A stretch of 7,146 nt of DNA from Actinomycetes bacterium. Its GTDB lineage: Bacteria > Actinomycetota > Actinomycetes > Propionibacteriales > Nocardioidaceae. Every line of letters begins with the position of its first letter. Positions within the stretch are counted from its first letter, which is position 1. Shown one piece after another: positions 1-5,842 of this stretch. The notes beneath the pieces are model-generated. The model searched no databases and was not told where the DNA came from. It worked only from the letters and a program-made list of their open reading frames with translations. The stretch spans positions 1 through 7,146 of the forward strand of contig JAEZKN010000288.1 in NCBI GenBank assembly GCA_023415395.1. The letters run 5' to 3'. The translations under genes and the position numbers were made by a program.

Positions 1-94
1 CCATCGCGGCCGGGTGCTCTCGGTGCCGCTGGCCTCCCACAACGTGCTGGTGCTGTTGGGCCGCATCCACGCCTACGAGGGCCATGACCTGCGC
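1..94 (+). pseudogene. Purine nucleoside phosphorylase, internal fragment (cut by window edge, breaks off after ~31 residues)
   Basis: Reading from base 2, the translation HRGRVLSVPLASHNV followed by LVLLGRIHAYEGHDLR closely resembles the N-terminal third of trimeric purine nucleoside phosphorylase (phosphorolysis of inosine and guanosine). Family members have GHAGE...VPxGxHRVLVLAGRxHxYEGHD here, near residues 60-90 of about 270. The gene starts left of the window. In the family the motif continues with VVHPVRAA-like sequence and a TNAAGG motif; neither appears in any frame. The same frame instead runs into low-complexity Pro/Gly/Arg sequence across the end of the convergent gene. Switching to frame 1 near base 91 gives a short tail (APVDRELARAA) with a TGA at 124-126. 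The piece therefore looks like a truncated or rearranged remnant. An assembly junction cannot be excluded. Family assignment is confident; pseudogene status is inferred. Confidence 0.6.
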
Positions 95-111
95 CCGTCG
101 ACCGGGAGCTC

Positions 112-149
112 GCCCGCGCGGCCTGACCCGCCCGAGCCGGGCCGCGGGC
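112..149. terminator. GC-rich hairpin between convergent genes, possible terminator
   Basis: Arms at 112-123 and 140-149 pair over 10 bp (GCCCGC + GGCC against GGCCGCGGGC) with a 2-nt bulge and a 16-nt loop. The hairpin lies just after the plus-strand fragment and 5 bases beyond the stop codon of the minus-strand membrane-protein gene, where a bidirectional terminator would sit. There is no T-run on either side, so it would have to act as a U-less hairpin. GC-rich DNA forms such pairings by chance, so support is weak. Confidence 0.3.
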
Positions 150-153
150 CGCC

Positions 154-741
154 TCAGCCGATGGTGATCCGGATCTCGTTGGACTCCAGCTCGGTGTCGG
201 AGTCGACCACCCGGAAGCGGTTCACGCCGCCCTTGCTGGTGTAGATCGGGATCTGGAACGTGCCGCCGCTGACCGAGCCGGTCGCGTTGAAGTCCGTCCA
301 GGCGCCACCCTCGAAGCGCTGCACCTGCAGGATCGCGCCCTCACCACCGGGGTAGACCCCGGTGAGGTCGAACTGCTCCATCGGCGAGGACGTCGTGGTG
401 GAGGCCGACAGCGTGATCTGCTTGCGCGGGGACTCGGACTTGCTCGGCTTCTCCGAGGGCTCCTCGGACGGCTCCTCCGACGCGCCACCCTCGGCCGGCG
501 CGAGCGTCAGCGCCGGGTCGGTGGGGGTCGGCGTCTTCTGCGGCTTGGGCAGGTACATCGACCGCTGCGACGTCGCCGTCGACTCCTCCCCGTCACCGCC
601 GATGCCGAGCACGCTGGCGCCCGCGACCACGACCAGGCCGAGCACGAGGCCGACGACCAGCGCCACGCCGGCCAGGGCGATCAGCCCGGAGACGATCGGG
701 TGCCCGTCGTCGTCGGGACGGTCGGGCAGCTGCTCGGACAT
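154..741 (-). CDS. Single-pass membrane protein with Ser/Pro/Glu linker and extracytoplasmic beta domain
   Basis: A 195-aa protein of unknown function. A short polar N-terminus (about residues 1-15, with an Asp/Arg cluster) precedes one strongly hydrophobic segment at about 16-48, consistent with a membrane anchor or uncleaved signal. Next comes a disordered linker (about 50-120) rich in Thr, Pro and Ser, with an acidic repeat EEPSEEPSEKPS. The C-terminal 75 residues (about 121-195) alternate polar and hydrophobic residues, with GVYPGGEGAILQVQR and FRVVDSDTELESNEIRI. This resembles a small Ig-like beta sandwich, probably outside the membrane. The start is uncertain: ATG at 741 gives MSEQLPD, while an in-frame ATG at 747 adds Met-Gly; neither has a clear Shine-Dalgarno. 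It is the last gene of the minus-strand operon, starting 14 bases after the nitroreductase stop. The linkage may be functional or simple read-through. No enzyme motif is seen. Confidence 0.82.
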   Translation of the reverse strand: MSEQLPDRPDDDGHPIVSGLIALAGVALVVGLVLGLVVVAGASVLGIGGDGEESTATSQRSMYLPKPQKTPTPTDPALTLAPAEGGASEEPSEEPSEKPSKSESPRKQITLSASTTTSSPMEQFDLTGVYPGGEGAILQVQRFEGGAWTDFNATGSVSGGTFQIPIYTSKGGVNRFRVVDSDTELESNEIRITIG

Positions 742-755
742 GCCCATATTGTGCG

Positions 756-1247
756 TCAGCGGCGTTCGAGGACCACCACGGGGATCTCCCGCTCGGTCCA
801 CCGTGCGTACTTCGCGAAGTCCGCGTAGAGCTCGACCAGCCGCGGCCACAGCTGCGCGCGCTCGGCCGGGTCCGCCGTGCGGGCCCGCACCCGGCGTACC
901 CCCTCGCGCGGGACGTGGACGAGGGTGTCGGGGTGCGCGAGGAGGTTCGCGTACCACTGCGGGTTCTTCGGCAGGCCGCCCTGCGAGGCGACGACCACCA
1001 GGTCCGGGCCGTCCTCGAGGTAGAGCAGCGGCGTCGTGAAGGTCCGGCCCGACGTGCGTCCGACGTGGTCGAGCAGGAGCGTCGGGACCGGCTTGCGGAA
1101 GCCCGCACCCACCCGCCACCTCGACCCGACGCGACCGTTGGTGAGCCGGAAGACCTTGACCTGCGTCCGGGCCATGAGCTTGATGAGGCGGGCGGTCGTC
1201 GGTGAGTCGAGGCCCGGGGGCTTCTCCTCGGGCAGTCCGAGGCCCAT
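756..1247 (-). CDS. Deazaflavin (F420)-dependent nitroreductase family protein, Ddn-like
   Basis: The 163-aa product matches the Ddn/PF04075 family in length and motifs. About residues 57-76 read LLLDHVGRTSGRTFTTPLLY, the family's GR(T/K)SG...TPL core on the split beta-barrel. It is followed by DGPDLVVVASQGG (79-91) and PQWYANLLAHP (96-106). The C-terminus has the usual helix (ERAQLWPRLVELYADFAKY) and ends in IPVVVLERR. Known relatives in mycobacteria use reduced F420 to reduce quinones or nitro compounds; the substrate here is unknown. The ATG overlaps the upstream stop as TGATG, so translation is probably coupled to the SnoaL-like gene. No strong ribosome-binding site is visible. Together with the LLM oxidoreductase across the divergent promoter, this gives two F420-type enzymes around one operator. 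Family assignment is firm; F420 binding is inferred from the family. Confidence 0.9.
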   Translation of the reverse strand: MGLGLPEEKPPGLDSPTTARLIKLMARTQVKVFRLTNGRVGSRWRVGAGFRKPVPTLLLDHVGRTSGRTFTTPLLYLEDGPDLVVVASQGGLPKNPQWYANLLAHPDTLVHVPREGVRRVRARTADPAERAQLWPRLVELYADFAKYARWTEREIPVVVLERR

Positions 1248-1684
1248 CAGATGCCGCGCCGCCAGACGATCTCCTCGTGCAGCCTGCGGCTGCGCCAGCC
1301 GTCGGCGGTCCGCACGAAGGCGTGGTGGTAGACCCCGCCGAACTCGACGACCTTCTCGCCGCCGTTCCCGTCGTCCATCGGCATCGGGTTGTGGAAGTAC
1401 GCCGACGCGAGCGCCTCGTCGCCCCCGGGCCCGTCCGGGAACGCGATGTCGACCTGGTGCAGGGAGTGCATCCGCCGGAGGAAGAACGCCGGCAGCACCT
1501 CGGCCAGCCACGACTTCACCGCGGGGTAGGTGTCCGCGACGCCCCCGGACTCGGTGTAGTCGATCTCGGCGTCGGGGGTGAAGACGGTGTCGAGCAGGTC
1601 CCACTCGCCCCGGTCGACGCCGCGGGTGTAGCGCACGATCGCGCCCTCGATCTCGAGCCGGTCGCTGATCTCCTGCAGGTCCAC
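1247..1684 (-). CDS. SnoaL-like / NTF2-superfamily protein (nuclear transport factor 2 family)
   Basis: A 145-aa single-domain protein, normal for the SnoaL_4 group of the NTF2-like cone fold. The N-terminal helices contain IVRYTRGVDRGEWDLLDTVF then TPDAEIDYTESGG (about residues 17-48), the characteristic RY..xxDxxxWdxLxxxFxpDaexdy pattern. Later come HSLHQVDI (73-80), AYFHNPM (96-102), and a terminal strand pair ending in WRSRRLHEEIVWRRG. The superfamily includes ketosteroid isomerases, dehydratases and cyclases, but also many non-enzymes. The exact reaction cannot be read from sequence. The GTG at 1684 was chosen because conserved sequence begins right after it (VDLQEISDRL). A longer ATG start at 1753 would run through the operator and a repeat. 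It is the first gene of the minus-strand operon, with the KstR-like box 21 bases upstream of its start, so it is probably repressed from that site. Confidence 0.88.
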   Translation of the reverse strand: MDLQEISDRLEIEGAIVRYTRGVDRGEWDLLDTVFTPDAEIDYTESGGVADTYPAVKSWLAEVLPAFFLRRMHSLHQVDIAFPDGPGGDEALASAYFHNPMPMDDGNGGEKVVEFGGVYHHAFVRTADGWRSRRLHEEIVWRRGI

Positions 1685-1693
1685 ACCGGAACT

Positions 1694-1723
1694 CTGGCAG
1701 AAAAGTGGAACACGTTCTACCCT
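1694..1723 (+). promoter_or_regulatory. Candidate -35/-10 promoter for the LLM-DUF1214-SDR-sulfotransferase operon
   Basis: CTGGCA (1694-1699) and TACCCT (1718-1723) are separated by 18 bases. They match TTGACA at 4 of 6 positions and the actinobacterial TAnnnT -10 pattern. The KstR-like box lies in the spacer and overlaps the -10, so a bound repressor would block polymerase. Transcription would start near 1730, giving a 5' leader of roughly 93 bases that includes almost all of both copies of the 40-bp repeat. Inferred from pattern only. Confidence 0.45.
1706..1719. promoter_or_regulatory. KstR-type operator, TGGAACACGTTCTA
   Basis: The 14-mer fits the published KstR consensus TnnAACnnGTTnnA at every fixed position. 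Its core is the inverted repeat GAAC-AC-GTTC. KstR is the TetR-family repressor of cholesterol-catabolism genes in mycobacteria and rhodococci, released by steroid-acid CoA thioesters. The site sits in the only intergenic space between two divergent operons, 21 bases upstream of the SnoaL-like GTG and inside the predicted promoter of the rightward operon. One site could control both. No kstR gene lies in the window, so the regulator's identity is inferred; a related TetR protein with a similar site is possible. Confidence 0.65.
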
Positions 1724-1724
1724 T

Positions 1725-1811
1725 CGATACACCGGCTCGTTCCTCGCCGGCACTCAGGGACCGACACGAAGCGATACACCGGCTCGTTCCTCGCCGGCAC
1801 TCAGGGACCGA
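1725..1811. repeat. Tandem direct repeat, two identical 40-bp copies, 47-bp period
   Basis: Bases 1725-1764 and 1772-1811 are identical over 40 positions, starting CGATACACCGG and ending CACTCAGGGACCGA, with 7 bases between them. Each copy contains a 5-bp inverted repeat, CCGGC/GCCGG, around a 9-nt loop (1732-1736/1746-1750 and 1779-1783/1793-1797). The period is not a multiple of three, so a shared reading frame is not maintained, which argues against coding. The second copy ends 11 bases before the LLM start codon. The perfect identity suggests a recent duplication that lengthened the leader. Confidence 0.92.
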
Positions 1812-1822
1812 AAGAACAAGAG

Positions 1823-2695
1823 ATGCGATTCAGCTACGCCGAGGCGATGACGCAGGCGTCGTACTACGCGCCGCTCGCCCAGGCCGCCGAGGCCGCGGGC
1901 TACACGAGCATGACGGTCGCCGACAGCGTGATCTACCCGCGCGAGTCCGACTCGACCTACCCCTACACCGACACCGGGGACCGCGAGTTCCTCGACGGCA
2001 AGGAGTTCATCGAGACGATGGTGCTGTGCGCGCACCTGTTCGCGCACACGACCACGCTCCGGCTCACGCCGTTCGTCCTCAAGCTCCCGATCCGCCCGCC
2101 CATCCTGGTGGCCAAGCAGGCGTCGTCCCTCGCCCACCTCTCCGGCAACCGGCTGGGCCTGGGCGTCGGGATCTCGCCGTGGCCCGAGGACTTCGCCGCG
2201 ATGGGCGTCGACTGGGCCCGGCGCGGCAAGCGGATGGACGAGTGCATGGACATCCTGCGCGGGCTGACCACCGGCGACTACTTCGAGTACCACGGCGAGT
2301 TCTACGACGTCGACGCGCTCAAGCAGACGCCCGGTGCGACGGAGCCGATCCCGCTCCTCGTCGGCGGCCACGCCGACGCCGCGCTGCGGCGCGCGGTCCG
2401 CAAGGGCGACGGCTGGATGCACGCGGGCGGCGACGGCGAGGAGCTCGACCGGCTGCTCATCCGCCTCGCCGAGATCCGCCAGGAGGAGGGCGACACCCGC
2501 GACGACTTCGAGGTGCACGTGATCTCCTACGACGCCTACACCCTCGACGGCATCAAGCGGCTCGAGGACAAGGGCGTCACCGACTGCATCGTCGGCTTCC
2601 GGGTGCCCTACATCACCGGCCCGGACACCGAGCCGCTCGAGAAGAAGGTCGAGCACCTGGAGAAGTACGCCGAGCAGATCATCCACAAGCTCTGA
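1823..2695 (+). CDS. LLM-class F420-dependent oxidoreductase family protein
   Basis: The 290-aa product has the luciferase-like monooxygenase (bacterial luciferase/F420 reductase) TIM-barrel pattern. It begins MRFSYAEAM with an early AAEAAGYTSMTVADS strand-helix (22-35). TLRLTPFVLKLPIRPPILVAKQASSLAHLSGNRLGLGVG (78-116) is the hallmark barrel segment. WPEDFAAMGVDWARRGKRMDECMDILRGL (120-148) follows the family's GvdfaRRGxrldE helix, and IPLLVGGHADAALRRAVRKGDGWM (176-199) is the usual late cofactor-binding region. Such enzymes oxidise or reduce small substrates with F420 or, less often, FMN; the substrate is not predictable. ATG at 1823 fits family N-termini, though the upstream AAGAACAAGAG is a weak ribosome-binding site. 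First gene of the four-gene operon; its TGA overlaps the next ATG (TGATG). Rv3520c of the M. tuberculosis cholesterol region is a plausible counterpart, from memory. Confidence 0.93.
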   Translation: MRFSYAEAMTQASYYAPLAQAAEAAGYTSMTVADSVIYPRESDSTYPYTDTGDREFLDGKEFIETMVLCAHLFAHTTTLRLTPFVLKLPIRPPILVAKQASSLAHLSGNRLGLGVGISPWPEDFAAMGVDWARRGKRMDECMDILRGLTTGDYFEYHGEFYDVDALKQTPGATEPIPLLVGGHADAALRRAVRKGDGWMHAGGDGEELDRLLIRLAEIRQEEGDTRDDFEVHVISYDAYTLDGIKRLEDKGVTDCIVGFRVPYITGPDTEPLEKKVEHLEKYAEQIIHKL

Positions 2696-3843
2696 TGACC
2701 GACCCGACGCACGACCTCACCCGCCCGCTCCAGGACGCGATCGCAGAGGCGGAGCAACTGATCGCGGGCGCGCCCTTCATCCGCACCGAGCAGGACCTGC
2801 TCGAGGGCTACGACTACCTCGCCGGCCGGATCCGGATGGCCATGCAGATGGCCTTCGACCACGACCTCGACCGCCCGGTGTTCATCAACCCCACGCACCA
2901 GTACTCCCGCCAGGGCCTGGACAACCCCGACGCGATCTACTTCAACGCCTACCTCAAGGAGGGCGTCGAGTACGTCGTGCGCGGCGTCCGCGGCACGACC
3001 GCGGACCTGTCCTTCCAGGTCATGGGCGGGGCCTACTCCGCGACCTCGGCCGCCACCTCGATGCTGGCCTTCGACGACCGCGAGCTGGACATCGCCGACG
3101 ACGGGTCGTTCGAGTTCACCTACGTCGCCGAACCCGGCGCGAAGACGATGATCGTGCGCGAGGTCTTCAACGACTGGGACACCGAGGAGCGCGGCCGGAT
3201 CTGGATCGAGCGCACGGACACGGTCGGGCAGCCCGCCGCTCCCCTGACCCGCGACCGCCTGGCGAGGAAGTACGAGATCGCCGGCAAGCTGCTCACCGGC
3301 TCGATCCAGACGTGGTTCGCGTTCCCGCAGTTCTTCGAGCGCAAGGAGCCGGTCAACCAGCCGACGCCGCCGCGGTCGACGCCCGGCGGCCTCTCCTCCC
3401 AGCGCTCCTCGATCGGCCACTACGAGCTGGCTGACGACGAGGCGCTGGTCGTCACCGTGCCCGAGTGCGCCGACTGCGCCTACCAGGCGATCCAGATCGG
3501 CTCGGACTGGTACATCTCCACCGACTACGAGACCCACCAGACCTCGCTCACCAAGGCCCAGGCGGTCACCGACCCCGACGGCCTGATGCGCTTCGTCATC
3601 TCCGAGCGCGACCCGCACGTCGCCAACTGGCTCGAGTGCCTCGGCCACCGCACCGGCTCGATCATGCTGCGCTGGCAGCGCCTCGAGCGCGACCTGGGCC
3701 CCGAGGACGGACCGGTCGTCGAGAAGGTCGCGATCGCCGACGTACCGGACCGGCTGCCGTACTTCACCCCCCTCACCACCGAGGAGTACGCCGCGCGCAT
3801 CGCCGCCCGGCAGCGCTCCGTTGCCCGAAGGATGATCAGTTGA
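2695..3843 (+). CDS. DUF1214 domain-containing protein of unknown function
   Basis: A 382-aa soluble-looking protein without signal peptide or membrane helix. The N-terminal helical part (about 1-60) is followed by NPTHQYSRQGLDNPDAIYFNAYL (65-87) and VEYVVRGVRGTTADLSFQV (91-109), the beta-rich body seen in DUF1254/DUF1214-type proteins. The C-terminal DUF1214 module covers about 240-330: LVVTVPECADCAYQAIQIGSDWYISTDYETHQTSL, then MRFVISERDPHVANWLECLGHRTGSIMLRWQ. A CxxC pair occurs at Cys258 and Cys261; no metal site is evident otherwise. Biochemical function is not known to me. It overlaps its neighbours on both sides (TGATG upstream; TTG inside its own last codons downstream), so it should be made with the LLM enzyme and SDR. 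Rv3531c, upstream of an SDR and a sulfotransferase-domain protein in the KstR region of M. tuberculosis, is the likely relative, from memory. Confidence 0.88.
   Translation: MTDPTHDLTRPLQDAIAEAEQLIAGAPFIRTEQDLLEGYDYLAGRIRMAMQMAFDHDLDRPVFINPTHQYSRQGLDNPDAIYFNAYLKEGVEYVVRGVRGTTADLSFQVMGGAYSATSAATSMLAFDDRELDIADDGSFEFTYVAEPGAKTMIVREVFNDWDTEERGRIWIERTDTVGQPAAPLTRDRLARKYEIAGKLLTGSIQTWFAFPQFFERKEPVNQPTPPRSTPGGLSSQRSSIGHYELADDEALVVTVPECADCAYQAIQIGSDWYISTDYETHQTSLTKAQAVTDPDGLMRFVISERDPHVANWLECLGHRTGSIMLRWQRLERDLGPEDGPVVEKVAIADVPDRLPYFTPLTTEEYAARIAARQRSVARRMIS
3827..3832 (+). promoter_or_regulatory. Ribosome binding site GAAGGA that fixes the SDR TTG start
   Basis: GAAGGA lies 7 bases before the TTG at 3840, inside the last codons of the DUF1214 gene. 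It is the clearest Shine-Dalgarno in the window. It supports a TTG start that overlaps the upstream TGA (TTGA), rather than a longer frame reading upstream through the DUF1214 gene. Confidence 0.8.
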
Positions 3844-4679
3844 GCGAGCTCGGCTACGCAGAAGCACACGACACCTCGATCGAGGACCGCTACACCGCCG
3901 TACCCCTGCTCAAGGGCAAGGTCGTCGTCATCTCGGGCATCGGCCCCGGCCTCGGGCGGGCGCTGGCCGAGGAGGCCGCGCGGATGGGCGCGGACCTGGT
4001 GATCGCCAGCCGCACCGAGTCGCGGCTGCTCGAGCTGCAGGCCGAGCTCGAGGGCCACGGCACCAAGGTCGTCAGCGTGGTCACCGACGTGACCGACGAG
4101 GACTCGCGGGCGAACCTGGTGGCGCGGACGCTGGCGGAGCTGGGCCGGGTGGACTGCGTGATCCACAACGCGTTCACGATCCCGCCGATGGACCCGATCA
4201 CCCGGATCGAGCCGCGCAGGCTGGCCAAGGTCAACGAGACCAACGTCTTCGCCCCGCTGCGGCTCTCCGCGCTCTTCGCCGACGCCCTCGCGGAGAGCAA
4301 GGGCTCGATCATCATGCTCAACTCCTGCGTGGTCTTCTCCTCCCAGCCCGAGTACGCCGGCTACAAGCTCTCCAAGGGCGCCCTCGAGCACCTCGCCTCG
4401 TCGCTGGCCACCGAGCTCGGGCCACGCGGGATCCGGGTCAACAGCGTCGCGCCGTCCTACATCTACGAGGACGTCAACCGCGGCTACTTCGACTTCCTCG
4501 GCGCCGTCGAGGGCAAGACCCACGAGGAGGTGTACGCCGAGAAGGCCGCGCCCACCGACCTCAAGCGGCTCGCCTCGCCCCAGGAGGTCGCCCGCGCGAC
4601 GCTCTTCCTCGCCTCCGATCTCGCCTCGGCGGTCACCGGCCAGATGCTCACCGTCGACTGCGGTGAGTTCCACGACTGA
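3840..4679 (+). CDS. Short-chain dehydrogenase/reductase (SDR) family oxidoreductase
   Basis: The 279-aa product is a classical SDR with a Rossmann fold. The nucleotide-binding glycine motif is SGIGPGLG (32-39), with Ser in place of the usual Thr. IASR (55-58) ends strand 2, where Arg suggests NADP(H), though this is only a hint. Asp83 (VTDVTD) follows strand 3, and HNA (109-111) matches the NAG-type motif. The catalytic set is complete: Asn135 (ETNVF), Ser162 (LNSC), Tyr175 and Lys179 (YKLSK). The C-terminus has GIRVNSVAP and ends VTGQMLTVDCGEFHD, as in enzymes of the enoyl-ACP reductase-like FabG branch. An N-terminal extension of about 25 residues precedes the first strand. The alcohol or ketone substrate is unknown; a steroid or acyl intermediate is plausible only from context. 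Its TGA overlaps the sulfotransferase ATG. Likely counterpart: Rv3530c (from memory). Confidence 0.94.
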   Translation: MSELGYAEAHDTSIEDRYTAVPLLKGKVVVISGIGPGLGRALAEEAARMGADLVIASRTESRLLELQAELEGHGTKVVSVVTDVTDEDSRANLVARTLAELGRVDCVIHNAFTIPPMDPITRIEPRRLAKVNETNVFAPLRLSALFADALAESKGSIIMLNSCVVFSSQPEYAGYKLSKGALEHLASSLATELGPRGIRVNSVAPSYIYEDVNRGYFDFLGAVEGKTHEEVYAEKAAPTDLKRLASPQEVARATLFLASDLASAVTGQMLTVDCGEFHD

Positions 4680-5836
4680 TGTCGGACAACATCATGACGC
4701 GGGAGCGCCCGGACGTCGGGTCCTACGAGGACATCGCGGCAGCGGCGGTCCGCACGACCGGGATGACCGACTTCGGCGACGGCGTCCACGAGGAGGGCCT
4801 GCGCGTCCTGGTCGACGACCTGGCGTCCGCGGAGGCCGGGCTGACCCCGCGGGGCAACTACTTCCAGCGCTCGGAGGTGAAGTCTGCCCTGGTCGGCGTG
4901 CTCCTCACCCAGGCGCAGTTCGCCGCGCACCCCGAGCACCGCGACGTCCCGATCGAGCGCCCGGTCTTCCTCACCGGCCTGCCGCGCACCGGCACGACCG
5001 CCCTGCACCGCTACCTGCACGCCGATCCCGGGGCCCAGGGCCTGGAGATGTGGCTGACGCAGTACCCCCAGCCACGCCCCCCGCGCGAGACCTGGGAGTC
5101 CGACCCGATCTTCAACGCCATGCAGCAGGGGTTCGCGGCGCACCACGTCGAGAACCCCGAGTTCATGGGGATCCACTACATGGACGCCACCACCGTCGAG
5201 GAGTGCTGGCGGCTGCTGCGGCAGACCGGCAAGTCCAACTCCTACGAGGCCCTGGCCAACGTCCCGCGCTACACGGCCTGGCTCCAGCAGCAGGACTGGA
5301 CCGACGCCTACGCGCGCCACAAGCAGAACCTCCAGCTGGTCGGGCTCAACGACCCCGACAAGCGCTGGGTCCTCAAGAACCCGTCCCACATGACCGCGCT
5401 CGACGCGCTGATGACGGTCTACCCCGACGCGCTCGTGATCTACACCCACCGCGACCCGGTCACCTGCCTCGCCTCGTCCTGCTCGCTGTCGGCCGAGACG
5501 ACGGCCGGCCACTCCACGACGTACGTCGGCGAGGTCATCGGTCGCACCCAGCTCGACTTGTGGTCGCGGGCCTTCCACGCGTTCCACGACGCGCGGGCGA
5601 CGTACGACCCGGCCCAGTTCGTCGACGTCGCCTTCGAGGACCTGGTGGCCGACCCGCTCGCCGTGACCCGCCGGGTCTACGACCAGTTCGGGCTCGACTG
5701 GACCCCCGAGGTGGAGGCGGCGATCGAGGAGCTCGACCAGGAGTCCAAGCAGGGCAGGGCCAAGCCCTCGCACAGCTACACGCTCGAGGACTACGGCCTC
5801 ACCGAGGCCGACGTGCGGGCGGCGTTCGACCGGTAG
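4679..5836 (+). CDS. Sulfotransferase family protein (PAPS-type, Sulfotransfer_3-like)
   Basis: A 385-aa protein with landmarks of P-loop-like PAPS sulfotransferases. PVFLTGLPRTGTTALHRYL (95-113) is the 5'-phosphosulfate loop with core PRTGTT. RWVLKNPSHMTALDALMTVYP (229-249) is the conserved Lys-x-Pro-x-His segment. ALVIYTHRDPVTCLASSCSL (251-270) is the 3'-phosphate binding strand and helix, and VDVAFEDLVADP (315-326) is the usual late motif. About 90 residues precede the loop, longer than in minimal sulfotransferases but typical of this actinobacterial group. Members transfer sulfate from PAPS to hydroxyl groups, or have unassigned roles; no acceptor can be named. Start at 4679 overlaps the SDR stop (TGATG) and has GGTGAG 11 bases upstream; ATG at 4694 is an alternative. 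Last gene of the operon, converging on the AraC-type gene across 17 bases. Probable counterpart: Rv3529c (from memory). Confidence 0.92.
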   Translation: MSDNIMTRERPDVGSYEDIAAAAVRTTGMTDFGDGVHEEGLRVLVDDLASAEAGLTPRGNYFQRSEVKSALVGVLLTQAQFAAHPEHRDVPIERPVFLTGLPRTGTTALHRYLHADPGAQGLEMWLTQYPQPRPPRETWESDPIFNAMQQGFAAHHVENPEFMGIHYMDATTVEECWRLLRQTGKSNSYEALANVPRYTAWLQQQDWTDAYARHKQNLQLVGLNDPDKRWVLKNPSHMTALDALMTVYPDALVIYTHRDPVTCLASSCSLSAETTAGHSTTYVGEVIGRTQLDLWSRAFHAFHDARATYDPAQFVDVAFEDLVADPLAVTRRVYDQFGLDWTPEVEAAIEELDQESKQGRAKPSHSYTLEDYGLTEADVRAAFDR

Positions 5837-5842
5837 ACCGTC

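Noticed and set aside
418..485. Short repetitive DNA (cctcggac/ctccgac units)
   Set aside because: It is the codon-level reflection of the Glu-Glu-Pro-Ser linker in the membrane protein and not an independent repeat element.
742..1119. Fusion of the membrane protein with upstream sequence in the same frame
   Set aside because: The upstream part is the wrong frame of the nitroreductase gene. The membrane protein starts naturally at 741 or 747, just after the nitroreductase stop.
1685..1753. Longer ATG start (1753) for the SnoaL-like gene
   Set aside because: The extra residues are encoded by the repeat and operator and show no family similarity. The GTG at 1684 directly precedes the conserved sequence.
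1725..1811. CRISPR-like repeat
   Set aside because: Only two copies with a 7-bp gap and no cas genes; this is a simple tandem duplication.
1202..1822. N-terminal extension of the LLM gene back to base 1202
   Set aside because: It would be antisense to the SnoaL-like gene and read through the operator and repeats. LLM family homology begins at the ATG at 1823.
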